In this document: piece by piece, positions 1 to 9,502 of the stretch | How the letters are laid out: each line of letters starts with the position of its first letter | How positions within the stretch are numbered: the stretch's first letter is position 1 | Source: Bacteroides cellulosilyticus | GTDB taxonomy: Bacteria; Bacteroidota; Bacteroidia; Bacteroidales; Bacteroidaceae | DNA length: 64,000 nucleotides | Assembly (NCBI RefSeq): GCF_020091405.1 | Contig: NZ_CP081903.1 | Span: 6,871,739-6,935,738 of the forward strand | Direction: 5' to 3' | The notes under the pieces: model-generated | What the model saw: only the letters and a program-made list of their open reading frames with translations | What the model was told of the DNA's origin: nothing | The model's database searches: none | Position numbers and translations under genes: made by a program

Positions 1-2
1 TG

Positions 3-560
3 GAAACTAAAGACACTGGCAGTTTTGGTGCAATGGTAAAAATGTATATTGCTGCGGGTAATCTATTTATCGGTAATTTTGATGTAACCAAAGCATTGGC
101 AGGACAAGAAGGTGCTCTCAAAGCAACCACCTTCGGTTTTCAATTCTATAAGCATCCTAAAACACTGAAAGGGTATTACAAATACAAAGCCGGTCCTGTT
201 TATACAGAAAACGGTCAGCCACAAAGCGGTTCGAAGGACAGATTCGACATCTATGCCATTATGTACGAAGCTGACGACAATTCATTCATGCTGGATGGCA
301 CAAATGCCAAGACTTCCGATAAGCTTGTATATCTGGCACAAATAAAAGCCAATGAAGCACTGGAAACTGACCAATGGACTGAATTCAATTTACCGTTCGA
401 GCCCCAAAACAACAAATCCATCGATGAACAAAAACTTCAAAATGGAAAATATAAACTTGGCATTATATTCTCTTCAAGCGTAGAAGGTGACCACTTCAAA
501 GGAGCAGTAGGCAGCACACTTTATATAGACGAAGTAGAATTAGTTTGTGAAGAGAACTAA
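3..560 (+). CDS. PCMD-domain protein, C-terminal part (5' end outside window)
   Basis: The frame is open from the first in-frame codon to a TAA at 558-560, so only about 185 C-terminal residues are present and the start lies upstream of the window. The tail contains GDHFKGAVGSTLYIDEVE, nearly the same as GDKFKGAVGSTLIVDELE at the end of the lipoprotein at 1454-2977, which places it in the putative carbohydrate metabolism domain (PCMD) family of surface lipoproteins in Bacteroidales. The family's biochemical role is not established; many members sit near outer-membrane proteins. The stop lies 8 bp before the next ATG, so it probably shares an operon with the beta-barrel gene at 569. Confidence 0.8.
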   Translation, partial: ETKDTGSFGAMVKMYIAAGNLFIGNFDVTKALAGQEGALKATTFGFQFYKHPKTLKGYYKYKAGPVYTENGQPQSGSKDRFDIYAIMYEADDNSFMLDGTNAKTSDKLVYLAQIKANEALETDQWTEFNLPFEPQNNKSIDEQKLQNGKYKLGIIFSSSVEGDHFKGAVGSTLYIDEVELVCEEN

Positions 561-568
561 AAACGAAA

Positions 569-1363
569 ATGATTATGAAAAAATATAATATTATTTTTAT
601 AGCATTCCTGCTGGCAGTAGTAGGGAGCACATCTATAAAAGCGCAGGAAGATAGAACTAAAAGTATCACGCAATCCTACCTTCGCGGATGGGAATACTCT
701 TTGAAGGCAGGATTCAGCATTGGTGGTACCGCTCCACTGCCCTTACCTAAAGAAATTCGAAAAATAGATAGCTATGTACCCAGCATGGCCATTTCGATTG
801 AAGGAAATGCTACCAAATGGCTCGACGAGAAAAAATTATGGGGATTGACTCTAGGTTTGCGTCTGGAAACAAAGAACATGACAACAGAAGCTACCGTTAA
901 AAACTATGGTATGAAGATTATCAATACCAATGGTGGTGAATTGGAAGGTTTGTGGACCGGAGGCGTAAAAACAAAAGTAAAGAATTCCTATCTTACTATC
1001 CCCGTCCTTGCTAACTATAAAGTCAGCAAACGTTGGAAACTCGTAGCCGGACCTTATTTTTCTTATTTACTGGAAGGTGATTTCTCTGGCCATGTTTATG
1101 AAGGTCACCTCCGTACTCCCGATGAAACAGGTTCACGTGTAGACTTCAGTGGAGAAAGCGTTGCAACCTACGATTTCTCCGATGATCTCCGCAAATTCCA
1201 ATGGGGCATACAATTCGGTGGCGAATGGAAAGCTTTCAAGCATCTGAATGTTTATGCTGACCTAACTTGGGGTTTAAATGATATCTTTAAGAAAGACTTC
1301 AATACTATTAGTTTTGCCATGTATCCTATTTATCTGAATATAGGATTTGGGTATTCATTCTAA
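569..1363 (+). CDS. Outer-membrane beta-barrel protein (porin-like/PorT-like)
   Basis: 264 residues starting at ATG 569; ATG 575 two codons later is an equally good start and gives a cleaner signal peptide (MKKYNIIFIAFLLAVVGSTS, cleavage probably after KAQ). The mature part alternates hydrophobic and polar residues in short strands, for example WKLVAGPYFSYLL and LNVYADLTWGLNDIF, and ends in an aromatic GFGYSF, the usual C-terminal signature of an outer-membrane barrel. Length fits the small 8-10 strand barrels of Bacteroidetes. It is almost certainly co-transcribed with the preceding PCMD gene. Ligand or partner cannot be told from sequence. Confidence 0.75.
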   Translation: MIMKKYNIIFIAFLLAVVGSTSIKAQEDRTKSITQSYLRGWEYSLKAGFSIGGTAPLPLPKEIRKIDSYVPSMAISIEGNATKWLDEKKLWGLTLGLRLETKNMTTEATVKNYGMKIINTNGGELEGLWTGGVKTKVKNSYLTIPVLANYKVSKRWKLVAGPYFSYLLEGDFSGHVYEGHLRTPDETGSRVDFSGESVATYDFSDDLRKFQWGIQFGGEWKAFKHLNVYADLTWGLNDIFKKDFNTISFAMYPIYLNIGFGYSF

Positions 1364-1385
1364 CCTCCCTTAAAAGAGCTAAATC

Positions 1386-1444
1386 ATATCAGAATATAAA
1401 AAATCCGAAAGCTATAAACTTTCGGATTTTTTATATTCTGATAT
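1386..1444. terminator. Bidirectional terminator with 26-bp perfect arms
   Basis: Left arm 1386-1411 and right arm 1419-1444 are exact reverse complements around a 7-nt loop (CTATAAA). The inner part has the GC-rich core CCGAAAG/CTTTCGG with an A run on one side and a T run on the other, so it can stop transcription arriving from the barrel gene (+) and from the convergent lipoprotein gene (-). Confidence 0.85.
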
Positions 1445-1453
1445 ATAGTTCTC

Positions 1454-2977
1454 CTATTCTCCTAAAACTTCCAATTCATCAACAATTAGCGTACTACCTA
1501 CAGCACCTTTAAACTTATCACCTTCTTTACTTGAAGAACAGATAATAGCCAATTTATAAGTTTTCTCTTTATCATAAGCCTTACCTTCCAGATATTCAAA
1601 CGGAATATTGAATGTCGTCCATTCTGCCTTATCAGTACCATCTTCTAAATGCGCAACAGCTACACGATAGTCAGAATCATTGATATCAAGACCTGTAAGA
1701 ATGACTTCTTTACCATCTGCACCTACTGCCTCATACAGAACAGCCTGAATAGCACACTCATCTTGAAGACCAAGATTATCTTTTATATTATTTTTATCAG
1801 AACCATCAACATAATTATCACCACCTTTATACTTATAAACTCCTTTTAATGATAGTGGAATTTTATCATAAGGAATTCCAAACTCAGTCATCTTTAAAGG
1901 GGCTGTTATAGCTGTCATAAAATTAAAATTGAACTTACCTGTAAATAAAGAACCTGAAGCTAAAGGAGCATTTTTAGCAGTTAAAGCATTTCCTCTCGCA
2001 TCTAAAGTAACCAACTTAGCAGCTTTTCCTTTATAACCAGCTTCTTCCACCATTACAGGATATCCCACCGGATTAGCACTACCATTCACCATTTTCACAC
2101 CACCATTAGATGATGCTAACTGATCGGCGGGTTGAGGAGCCCAATATTCAGCATAACTCCCTTCTTGTACGGATTCCCATTCATCAAGAGGGAACTTCAT
2201 TAAAGAGGTTTTACTAGGAGATATCACCTTATAAGTAGTAGCAGTACCATCTTCTGCAACTACCGTATAAACCACAGTCTGAGAGAAATCGGCAGTTCCA
2301 CCTTCCACAGAGTAAGTAGCCTTATCAGAAACTTTAACAGTTGGAACCAAAGCTTTCAACTCTTCTGAAGTAGCATCATCAAGTACCTTGAAAGTAAATG
2401 TATTAGTGGCTTCATCCAACTTGGGCTGTTCAGTTACAACTGCATTCGCTTCATTACTTGGATCAAAGGCAAAACTAAGAATCTTCGCTTCACTACTTTC
2501 TGAACCGTTAAGGCGTTTCCCTTCATATACCACTTTTACTTGTTGGCTCTCCCCATTCACAACGGCAGCAATATCCATATCAATCTTTACCTGACCATTT
2601 GCAACAGTGCCTGCTGCATTTATAGTACAAGACAAAGTTTGCACATCCAGCTTCTGAATCCCTGTAAAAGTGTAAGTATCACCTTTTTTAGACAGTTCAC
2701 AATTACTCAATTCAACATCCCCCACTGGTATACCCATAAAACTGAAATCTTTCAAAGAAAGATTAATAGCAGCAGGCCCTGCCTTTGCTACAGATATTTT
2801 TTGTGGAATGTCCTTTCCCAAAAGTTGACCTTGTACTGTTACATTCAATGTTCCTTTATAGTTACCTACAATTTCCCCATCAATCGCTGTAGAATAGTCT
2901 GGATCATCATCACTACAAGCTATAAACAAACTCATTGAACAGATCAATGCAAACAAATAAAATAAATTCTTCTTCAT
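1454..2977 (-). CDS. Lipoprotein with calycin-like and PCMD domains
   Basis: 507 residues. The N-terminus MKKNLFYLFALICSMSLFIAC is a lipoprotein signal with lipobox F-I-A-C, followed by an acidic SDDDPD stretch, as in surface-exposed Bacteroides lipoproteins. Residues about 35-155 look like a calycin-like beta domain (IVGNYKGTLNVTV... to VKVVYEGKRL). About 160-255 is an Ig-like region of the kind found before PCMD domains (TTYKVISPSK). About 265-505 is the PCMD domain, ending like the partial gene at window start. It is monocistronic and convergent with 569-1363. Its leader and signal peptide are almost identical to those of 3343-4308. Function beyond surface glycan association is unknown. 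Confidence 0.8.
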   Translation of the reverse strand: MKKNLFYLFALICSMSLFIACSDDDPDYSTAIDGEIVGNYKGTLNVTVQGQLLGKDIPQKISVAKAGPAAINLSLKDFSFMGIPVGDVELSNCELSKKGDTYTFTGIQKLDVQTLSCTINAAGTVANGQVKIDMDIAAVVNGESQQVKVVYEGKRLNGSESSEAKILSFAFDPSNEANAVVTEQPKLDEATNTFTFKVLDDATSEELKALVPTVKVSDKATYSVEGGTADFSQTVVYTVVAEDGTATTYKVISPSKTSLMKFPLDEWESVQEGSYAEYWAPQPADQLASSNGGVKMVNGSANPVGYPVMVEEAGYKGKAAKLVTLDARGNALTAKNAPLASGSLFTGKFNFNFMTAITAPLKMTEFGIPYDKIPLSLKGVYKYKGGDNYVDGSDKNNIKDNLGLQDECAIQAVLYEAVGADGKEVILTGLDINDSDYRVAVAHLEDGTDKAEWTTFNIPFEYLEGKAYDKEKTYKLAIICSSSKEGDKFKGAVGSTLIVDELEVLGE

Positions 2978-3342
2978 AATTTTTGTTGTTTAGTTAATAC
3001 AAGCCTTCTCTACGAAGGCAATAATGTTCTGTTTTTACATTACAATAAATTAAGGATGCAAAATAACAGCTTTTAAAGAATATTTAAAAGGTCTATTCTA
3101 CTTATTAATGTTCTATTTTTAATAAGAAGTTTATTAACTTTTTTATCTAAATAAAAAAACAAAAGTGCTTTGAATTAAAAAAACAACTAAAAACATTTGA
3201 TTGTTTTCAAGTTCAAGAATTATTTATAGAACAAAAAAGGACTGTATAACTCCATACATTTACAAACACGTTCACAGATAACATATAATAAAAAATGAGG
3301 ATACTCTTTCGAATATCCTCATCCTATTTTTCTAAATTTGAA
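2978..3342. other. 365-nt AT-rich intergenic region
   Basis: Contains the 5' leader of the lipoprotein gene at 2977 with a likely promoter box (CAAAATAA on the plus strand at 3059-3066, reading TTATTTTG on the minus strand) and the terminator of the next minus-strand gene. I see no ORF with coding character here. Confidence 0.5.
3295..3323 (-). terminator. Rho-independent terminator of lipoprotein gene
   Basis: On the minus strand TGAGGATATTC pairs with a near-complementary arm ending in TCCTCA and is followed by six Ts. It sits about 20 bp downstream of the stop codon at 3343. Confidence 0.75.
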
Positions 3343-4308
3343 TTAGTTTCTCACTAAATCCAATCCTAAATTAAAGTTCGTCGTCACTGACCAATATCCT
3401 CCTATCATCTGAATAAATATTCCAGCAGCCTGTGCTTCTTCTGGTACTACACCACCTGCAACCAACGCATTCCAAAGTATAATCAAGTCATTTGTTAGCA
3501 CTGGTTCTCCAGAATCATCAGTTTCTCCTGTACTACGAAGCGTAAACAGATTATCAAATGCACTCTTATCTAAGTAAATATGAACATGGCCATTATCAGC
3601 TATTTTAATATTCATTGGTATCCCATCTTTAGCCCAACTCGCTATTTGGTTAATAGTAGCATTTTGTATTCCACTAAGATCAGCATTCAACAAACCACCA
3701 AGCAAAGCTTTAACAGTAGCCGGATCTTCACTCAATACAGTTTCTATAATTTCCCCCATACCACTTGCATCGCTTCCAGTAGCAGCAGTTAAAATAGCAG
3801 GAATATTCAGTTTTACAACAAATTTTCCATTCTTCTCACTCCAATATGCCAGATCCTTAGGAGAAGTTGTAAAACCACTTGTCACAAAATTAGCTTTTAC
3901 ATCACTCACAGTAGGAAAAGCACCCGTAAAGAAAATAGATATTATAGAAGAGGGATCCATAGCTATTTCAGGACTTGCAACATAATCAGCAATTATACTT
4001 CCACTTTTGTCTAAAGTGATTGAATTCAAGACTTGAGGCAAAATAGAACCACCCAAATGTCGAAATAAAGCTGAAATAAATTCTGGATAATTATCTTCTC
4101 CAGTAAATTGCCAATCAGTATACAAGGCACCTGTCATAGGCCAATTCTTTGTAGTCTCATTTTCCGTCCATTCATAATCCTCAGCTGTATATTCTGACAT
4201 TTTATAAGTTCCAATCCAAGGACTTACTTCATCATCATCATCATCACAAGCAGTAAACAAGCTCATTGAGCAGATCAATGCAAACAAATAAAACAAATTT
4301 TTCTTCAT
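3343..4308 (-). CDS. Putative lipoprotein of unknown function (DUF4925-like?)
   Basis: 321 residues. The signal MKKNLFYLFALICSMSLFTAC differs from the neighbour at 1454-2977 by one residue and is again followed by an acidic run (DDDDDE). The mature protein starts WIGTYKMSEY and continues as an alternating strand/helix protein with no motif I recognise; a relation to the DUF4925 lipoproteins of Bacteroides is possible but unproven. Promoter box, 5' leader and signal peptide are duplicated from, or to, the neighbouring gene, while the mature parts do not align. It has its own terminator, so it is probably a single-gene transcript. Confidence 0.65.
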   Translation of the reverse strand: MKKNLFYLFALICSMSLFTACDDDDDEVSPWIGTYKMSEYTAEDYEWTENETTKNWPMTGALYTDWQFTGEDNYPEFISALFRHLGGSILPQVLNSITLDKSGSIIADYVASPEIAMDPSSIISIFFTGAFPTVSDVKANFVTSGFTTSPKDLAYWSEKNGKFVVKLNIPAILTAATGSDASGMGEIIETVLSEDPATVKALLGGLLNADLSGIQNATINQIASWAKDGIPMNIKIADNGHVHIYLDKSAFDNLFTLRSTGETDDSGEPVLTNDLIILWNALVAGGVVPEEAQAAGIFIQMIGGYWSVTTNFNLGLDLVRN

Positions 4309-4826
4309 ATCTTTGTTGTTTAGTTAATAATGGCTCCCCATCACTGGGTAACCGTGCTTCTTCTTTTATCACTTTTGGGGTGCAAAATAACCGTTTTTTA
4401 TCACACCAAACAAGGTCAATACATTAATATTTTTGTCCTTTTTTTAATCTTTATCTATATATTCCTTCTTAAGATAAGCATTTCAACATCTCATTTATAA
4501 TATTAAGGATTATCTCATATCACCTCTTCCCCCCTTTCACCCCACCCAGAACGCACTTGCTCCGTACCAAGTCCGTAGTTTCTCCGTCTAAAGGTACTTC
4601 TGACCGAAAAATGTACGGAGCAAGTACGGTTCAGATACAGTTCGGGTACGATCCTGGCACAATTCAACACAGGATAAAAAACACCTCATTCCATAAAAAA
4701 ACAATATTTCTTCCTTCTCATGAGAAAAAATCCATAACTATTTGTTATCTTTAGGCATCCAAAAGCTTTTATTCAAAGGATTTGGCATGAATAAACCTTA
4801 TACATAAACCATTAAAGCAAAAGATT
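4309..4826. other. 518-nt divergent intergenic region
   Basis: Lies between the lipoprotein gene (-) and aroC (+). It holds the lipoprotein promoter box (CAAAATAA 4383-4390, minus strand), a palindromic repeat (4553-4650) and a weak aroC promoter candidate (TATCTTTA near 4746). The ORF that can be drawn through the repeat has no coding character. Confidence 0.5.
4553..4650. repeat. Dispersed palindromic repeat, copy A (degenerate)
   Basis: Arms 4553-4567 (GCACTTGCTCCGTAC) and 4613-4627 (GTACGGAGCAAGTAC) are complementary with one mismatch. The interior has TAAAGGTACTTCTGACCGAA, which matches the loop region of copy B at 20527-20546 closely. No T-tract follows, so it is not a simple terminator. 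Confidence 0.7.
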
Positions 4827-5903
4827 ATGTTCAACTCATTCGGCAACATTCTCCGCCTTACCAGCTTTGGGGAGTCACATGGTAAAGGCATCGGAGGCGT
4901 CATTGATGGATTTCCCGCTGGTATCCGCATTGACATGGATTTCGTGCAAGCGGAACTGAATCGTCGCCGTCCCGGGCAATCCCTCATCACAACGGCACGG
5001 AAGGAAGGTGATAAAGTAGAATTCCTTTCAGGTATCTTCGAAGGTAAATCGACAGGATGTCCCATCGGATTCATAGTATGGAACGAAAATCAACATTCCA
5101 GTGATTATGATAATATGAAGGAAGTGTACCGCCCCTCGCACGCGGATTATACATATAAAGTGAAATACGGCATTCGCGACTATCGCGGTGGCGGACGTTC
5201 ATCGGCACGCGAAACTATTTCACGCGTAGTGGCAGGTGCGCTTGCCAAACAAGCACTCCGTCAGCTGGGGGTACGCATTACGGCATATACCTCGCAGGTA
5301 GGCCCCATTCGTCTGGAAGAAAACTATACCGCTTATGACCTTGATCTTATAGATACCAATCCCGTACGTTGTCCGGATCCTGTAAAGGCGAAGGAAATGG
5401 AAGAGCTGATTTTCAAGATCAAGGGAGAAGGTGACACCATCGGAGGTGTAGTGACGTGTGTCATCAAAGGATGCCCTATCGGACTGGGACAACCGGTATT
5501 CGGCAAATTACACGCTTCGCTTGCCTCGGCCATGCTCAGTATCAATGCTGCCAAAGCATTCGAATACGGTGACGGATTTAAAGGCCTGAAGCAAAAAGGT
5601 TCGGAACAGAACGACGTATTCTTCAATAACTGCGGACGTATTGAAACGAAAACCAATCACTCCGGTGGTATTCAAGGTGGCATCAGCAACGGACAGGATA
5701 TCTTCTTCCGTGTTGCATTCAAACCTGTAGCCACCGTACTTATGGAGCAACATACGGTCAACATAGATGGAATAGACACCACACTGAAAGCCCGCGGTCG
5801 CCATGATCCGTGCGTATTGCCACGCGCAGTACCCATCGTAGAGGCAATGGCCGCCATGACCATACTGGACTTTTATCTTATTGACCGTACTACACAATTA
5901 TAG
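4827..5903 (+). CDS. aroC: Chorismate synthase
   Basis: 358 residues, the usual length. It converts 5-enolpyruvylshikimate-3-phosphate to chorismate with reduced FMN, the last shikimate-pathway step. Family signatures are clear: SFGESHG near the N-terminus, [20 protein letters not shown] around residue 95 and GGRSSARET just after it, and [13 protein letters not shown] in the C-terminal half. The ATG at 4827 gives the canonical [19 protein letters not shown] start. It stands alone; the next gene begins 95 bp downstream after a repeat-rich gap. Confidence 0.97.
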   Translation: MFNSFGNILRLTSFGESHGKGIGGVIDGFPAGIRIDMDFVQAELNRRRPGQSLITTARKEGDKVEFLSGIFEGKSTGCPIGFIVWNENQHSSDYDNMKEVYRPSHADYTYKVKYGIRDYRGGGRSSARETISRVVAGALAKQALRQLGVRITAYTSQVGPIRLEENYTAYDLDLIDTNPVRCPDPVKAKEMEELIFKIKGEGDTIGGVVTCVIKGCPIGLGQPVFGKLHASLASAMLSINAAKAFEYGDGFKGLKQKGSEQNDVFFNNCGRIETKTNHSGGIQGGISNGQDIFFRVAFKPVATVLMEQHTVNIDGIDTTLKARGRHDPCVLPRAVPIVEAMAAMTILDFYLIDRTTQL

Positions 5904-5904
5904 A

Positions 5905-5990
5905 AGTGGTAGGGTGTTAAAGTAATAGGGTGATAGAGTGACATTACCCTATCACTTTATCATTCTATCACTTTATCACCTTATTATATA
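5905..5990. repeat. Low-complexity octamer repeats forming an inverted repeat
   Basis: The aroC-peptidase gap is made of reiterated TATCACTT/AAGTGATA-like units. The left half (GGTGTTAAAGTAATAGGGTG...) is about 80% complementary to the right half (...CTATCACTTTATCACC). Confidence 0.6.
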
Positions 5991-5997
5991 TATATTT

Positions 5998-7359
5998 ATG
6001 AACGAAATACAGAAATACATTTCAGAGAATGAACCCAAGATGCTGGAAGACCTGTTCAGCCTCATCCGTATACCAAGTATCAGTGCAAAACCGGAACACC
6101 ATGATGATATGCTGGCCTGTGCAGAGCGTTGGGCACAACTTCTGATTGAAGCCGGTGCAGACGAAGCATTGGTGATGCCCTCAAAAGGCAATCCGATTGT
6201 TTTCGGACAGAAGACAGTAGATCCTACAGCAAAAACAGTTTTGATATATGCGCATTACGACGTGATGCCCGCAGAGCCGTTAGAACTGTGGAAAAGTGAA
6301 CCTTTCGAACCGGAAATACGTGACGAACACATCTGGGCACGCGGTGCGGATGATGACAAAGGGCAAGCATTCATCCAAGTGAAAGCTTTCGAATATCTTG
6401 TGAAGCACGGCATGTTGAAGAACAATGTCAAGTTCATTTTCGAGGGTGAAGAAGAAATTGGCTCACCCAGTCTGGAATCTTTCTGTGAAGATCATAAAGA
6501 ACTATTAAAAGCCGATGTCATTCTCGTATCGGACACCAGTATGTTGGGGGCGGATCTGCCCTCACTCACTACAGGACTCCGCGGACTGGCATACTGGGAA
6601 ATAGAAGTAACCGGACCTAACCGCGACCTGCATTCAGGACATTTCGGCGGTGCTGTTGCCAATCCCATCAACGTACTATGCGGCATGATTGCCAAAGTGG
6701 TAGATGCGGATGGACGTATCACAGTGCCCGGTTTCTACGATGATGTAGAAGAAGTGCCGCAGGCAGAACGTGATATGATTGCACACATTCCGTTTAATGA
6801 AGAAAAGTACAAAACCGCTATTGGCGTAAAAGAACTGTTCGGAGAAAAAGGTTACAGTACGCTGGAGCGTAACAGCTGTCGTCCTTCATTCGACGTTTGC
6901 GGCATCTGGGGTGGATATACCGGTGAAGGTTCTAAAACAGTACTTCCATCCAAAGCTACAGCAAAAGTATCCTGCCGTCTGGTTCCGCATCAGGACCACC
7001 ACAAGATTTCGCAAATGTTTGCCGATTATATTCGGAGTATTGCTCCGGATACGGTACAAGTGAAGGTGACACCGATGCACGGAGGACAAGGTTATGTATG
7101 TCCTATCAGCCTACCTGCCTATCAGGCCGCTGAGAAAGGTTTTGAAAAAGCATTCGGAAAAAAGCCACTGGCTGTGCGACGCGGAGGAAGTATCCCTATC
7201 ATTTCAACGTTCGAACAAGTACTTGGCATTAAGACAGTGCTCATGGGCTTTGGATTAGAATCAAATGCCATCCACTCACCCAACGAAAACTTCCCGCTCG
7301 ATATTTTCAGAAAAGGTATTGAAGCGGTGGTAGAGTTTTATTTAATTCTTAATTCTTAA
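5998..7359 (+). CDS. M20 family metallo-dipeptidase
   Basis: 453 residues from ATG 5998 (MNEIQKYISENEPKMLEDLF). A longer frame from 5938 runs back through the intergenic repeat and is not credible. Zinc-ligand motifs of the M20 family are present: YAHYDVMPA (first His/Asp) about residue 84, the bridging Asp in ARGADDDKGQ about residue 118, and EGEEEIGSPS about residue 150. A dimerisation lid domain lies between about 190 and 320. It likely hydrolyses dipeptides or short peptides in the cytoplasm. The last codons (LILNS-stop) are read from an AATTCTTAATTCTTAATT repeat. Confidence 0.9.
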   Translation: MNEIQKYISENEPKMLEDLFSLIRIPSISAKPEHHDDMLACAERWAQLLIEAGADEALVMPSKGNPIVFGQKTVDPTAKTVLIYAHYDVMPAEPLELWKSEPFEPEIRDEHIWARGADDDKGQAFIQVKAFEYLVKHGMLKNNVKFIFEGEEEIGSPSLESFCEDHKELLKADVILVSDTSMLGADLPSLTTGLRGLAYWEIEVTGPNRDLHSGHFGGAVANPINVLCGMIAKVVDADGRITVPGFYDDVEEVPQAERDMIAHIPFNEEKYKTAIGVKELFGEKGYSTLERNSCRPSFDVCGIWGGYTGEGSKTVLPSKATAKVSCRLVPHQDHHKISQMFADYIRSIAPDTVQVKVTPMHGGQGYVCPISLPAYQAAEKGFEKAFGKKPLAVRRGGSIPIISTFEQVLGIKTVLMGFGLESNAIHSPNENFPLDIFRKGIEAVVEFYLILNS

Positions 7360-7372
7360 TTCTTCATTTAAA
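7341..7372. repeat. AATTCTTAATT low-complexity repeat at a convergent gene end
   Basis: Three tandem TTAATTC/TTAATTCTT units form the last codons and stop of the peptidase gene and abut the stop of the convergent OmpA gene. Related blocks occur at 18358-18449 and 33391-33485. Confidence 0.7.
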
Positions 7373-9367
7373 AGTTGTCCTCAGCACCTTGAACTCTGTA
7401 CGACGGTTAATCGCATTACAAATCTCCTGCTGTTCCGGCGGGAGATTTTTTATAAACTCTTCTGTCAACACATCTCCCTCTTTCAGGAAAGGTGCTGATT
7501 TCAGCGTAAACTTGGTCACTGTTTTAGGTTGCTGTTCACCATATCCTTTCGGTGTAAGACGTTCCGGATCAATCCCTCCCTTAATAAGATAGCGTACAAC
7601 AGACTCTGCACGGCGTTGCGAAAGACGAAGATTATAATCATCATTTCCTTTATAATCGCAATGCGCAGACAGTTCGATAGTGACATTCGGATTGTCATTC
7701 AGCAACTCTATCAGTTCATCCAGAGCCACTGTAGATTCTGACGTCAGATCAGCCTTATCAAACTCATAAAAAATATTCTCTATCAATACAGGGCGGGTAA
7801 TGGAAGATAACGGAAACTCAAGTTCATAGAGGCGATCCTCATTAATATTTTCCGTTGCCATTTCTTCTTTGTCATTCAAATAACCACGGCAGGAAGCCAA
7901 CAGGGCATAACGGCATCCCGGTGCGAGCTCTTGAGTGAAAGTACCGTCTTTCTTCACGTTTATCTTTAAATAAGTACCGTCATCCCCCACCAAAGTGACA
8001 AGCGCATCAGAGAGTGCATCCCCCTCCTTATCATACACCAATCCTTTCAAGACATGGTGTACCTCTGGAAACTCAAAACTATAAATATGATCCCAGCCAC
8101 GGGCATCTCCACGGTTAGAAGAAAAGAAACCCCGATTGGGAGCACCGGGCTCAAAAGTCATACCGAAATCGTCACCCTGTGAATTCACCGGAGACTGCAT
8201 ATTTTCAATACGCCATCGCCCCGTCAGGCTATCTGTTATAGCACGGAATATATCTAGCCCCCCCATACCGGGATGTCCGGTAGAAGAGAAATAGAAAGTA
8301 CCATCCGGCGAAAAGGTAGGAAACATCTCATCAGCAGAGGTGTTTATTTCAGGTCCCAGATTGTCGACATAACCGAAACCGTCGCGGGTTACGTTAATAC
8401 GCCACAAATCCAGCCCCCCCTGCCCACCGGGCATATCAGATACAAAATAAAGATAATCACCCGCAGGAGACAACGCCGGATGAGCAACAGAAGAAAGCGT
8501 ATCATTCAGAATTACACATTTCTGAGGAGCTCCCCACTCTGCCCCGGCACGTTGAGAAACATAAATCTCGGCATAAGCAGGTGCATTGGGCAACGTCCGG
8601 CAGCGAGTAAAATACATTGTTTTACCATCCGACGAAAAAGAGCAGGCCCCCTCTTCAAACTCACTGTTCACTTCCGAAGCAAGCGGTTCGGGTTTCTGCC
8701 ATTGTTTCTTCTCATTCCGCTTAGAATGAAATATATCAGCACTTTTCATCCCGGTAATACCGTTCAGGTCAGTACCCTTCGCTTCGTTACGGGTAGAGGT
8801 GAAATACAAGATATCGGGATCATCTCCCGCATACATAGGAGAATAATCGCTCCGGCGGGAAACAAGAATAGGCACCCGTTTTACAATATATCGGGTAGGC
8901 TTCTTTTTCCATTCCTGCGCCAGACGACAAGAAGTGAGTCCGATTTGTGTCAGAGAGTCTTTACGTTCTTTCCCGGCAGGCAAGGTCTGTGCGTAAGCAA
9001 GGTAATTCTCATAATAAGGTATAGCCGCTGCATACTCACCATTCTTACGGAGCATTTCCGCCAGATAAAAATGAGAGAGAGTATCCGGATAACGATAACG
9101 GACAGCATTCATATAAGCGCCTTTGGCCTTCAATGTATAATTGATGCGTCGGTAACAATCGCCTTGCTTATAGGCCAGTACGCCCCGTTGCGAACGATCT
9201 TTCGGAGAAGTACGGGTATAGGCGGTTTTATAATGGCGGGCAGCATCAAAGTATTCACCACGAGCATAGCTTTGCTCTGCCTGGCGCAAACTCCGCCCCA
9301 CCCCACAGGAAGTGAGAAGTAAACCGACAGAAAGAAAAAAGAAAAGAAAACGCCTATATAATCTCAT
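7364..9367 (-). CDS. OmpA-family lipoprotein with TPR and PD40 repeats (PorE-like)
   Basis: 667 residues. The lipoprotein signal ends in LLLTSC. Residues about 25-160 are TPR-like helices (AEQSYARGEYFDAARHYKTAY, GEYAAAIPYYENYLAYA). About 190-440 holds PD40/WD40-like propeller blades (SPMYAGDDPDILYFTS, LSPAGDYLYFVSD, FSPDGTFYFSST). About 445-530 is a carboxypeptidase-regulatory-like beta domain, and the end is an OmpA peptidoglycan-binding domain (FYEFDKADLT, LSQRRAESVVRYL). This order is that of Por secretion-associated proteins such as PorE in Bacteroidetes and of many related envelope anchors. It is expected in the periplasm or inner leaflet of the outer membrane. Because two type IX-sorted proteins are encoded nearby, a role in that pathway is possible but not shown. 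Confidence 0.85.
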   Translation of the reverse strand: MRLYRRFLFFFLSVGLLLTSCGVGRSLRQAEQSYARGEYFDAARHYKTAYTRTSPKDRSQRGVLAYKQGDCYRRINYTLKAKGAYMNAVRYRYPDTLSHFYLAEMLRKNGEYAAAIPYYENYLAYAQTLPAGKERKDSLTQIGLTSCRLAQEWKKKPTRYIVKRVPILVSRRSDYSPMYAGDDPDILYFTSTRNEAKGTDLNGITGMKSADIFHSKRNEKKQWQKPEPLASEVNSEFEEGACSFSSDGKTMYFTRCRTLPNAPAYAEIYVSQRAGAEWGAPQKCVILNDTLSSVAHPALSPAGDYLYFVSDMPGGQGGLDLWRINVTRDGFGYVDNLGPEINTSADEMFPTFSPDGTFYFSSTGHPGMGGLDIFRAITDSLTGRWRIENMQSPVNSQGDDFGMTFEPGAPNRGFFSSNRGDARGWDHIYSFEFPEVHHVLKGLVYDKEGDALSDALVTLVGDDGTYLKINVKKDGTFTQELAPGCRYALLASCRGYLNDKEEMATENINEDRLYELEFPLSSITRPVLIENIFYEFDKADLTSESTVALDELIELLNDNPNVTIELSAHCDYKGNDDYNLRLSQRRAESVVRYLIKGGIDPERLTPKGYGEQQPKTVTKFTLKSAPFLKEGDVLTEEFIKNLPPEQQEICNAINRRTEFKVLRTTFK

Positions 9368-9502
9368 GCTCCATTACTTTTCATTGTTCATTCTAATAAA
9401 CTGAAAAATCGGCAGATTATTGTATCTTTCATCCCTTCTCGTTACATTTGCAGAAAACTCAGATAGCCTGATGCCTAAGAGCCTTTCAGACTATCTGTAT
9501 CC

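Noticed and set aside
4557..4754. 65-codon plus-strand ORF
   Set aside because: It is a translation of the palindromic repeat and AT-rich spacer with no coding character or ribosome-binding site.
8273..9322. 349-codon plus-strand ORF opposite the OmpA gene
   Set aside because: Arg/Ile/Thr-rich shadow of a well-supported minus-strand gene.
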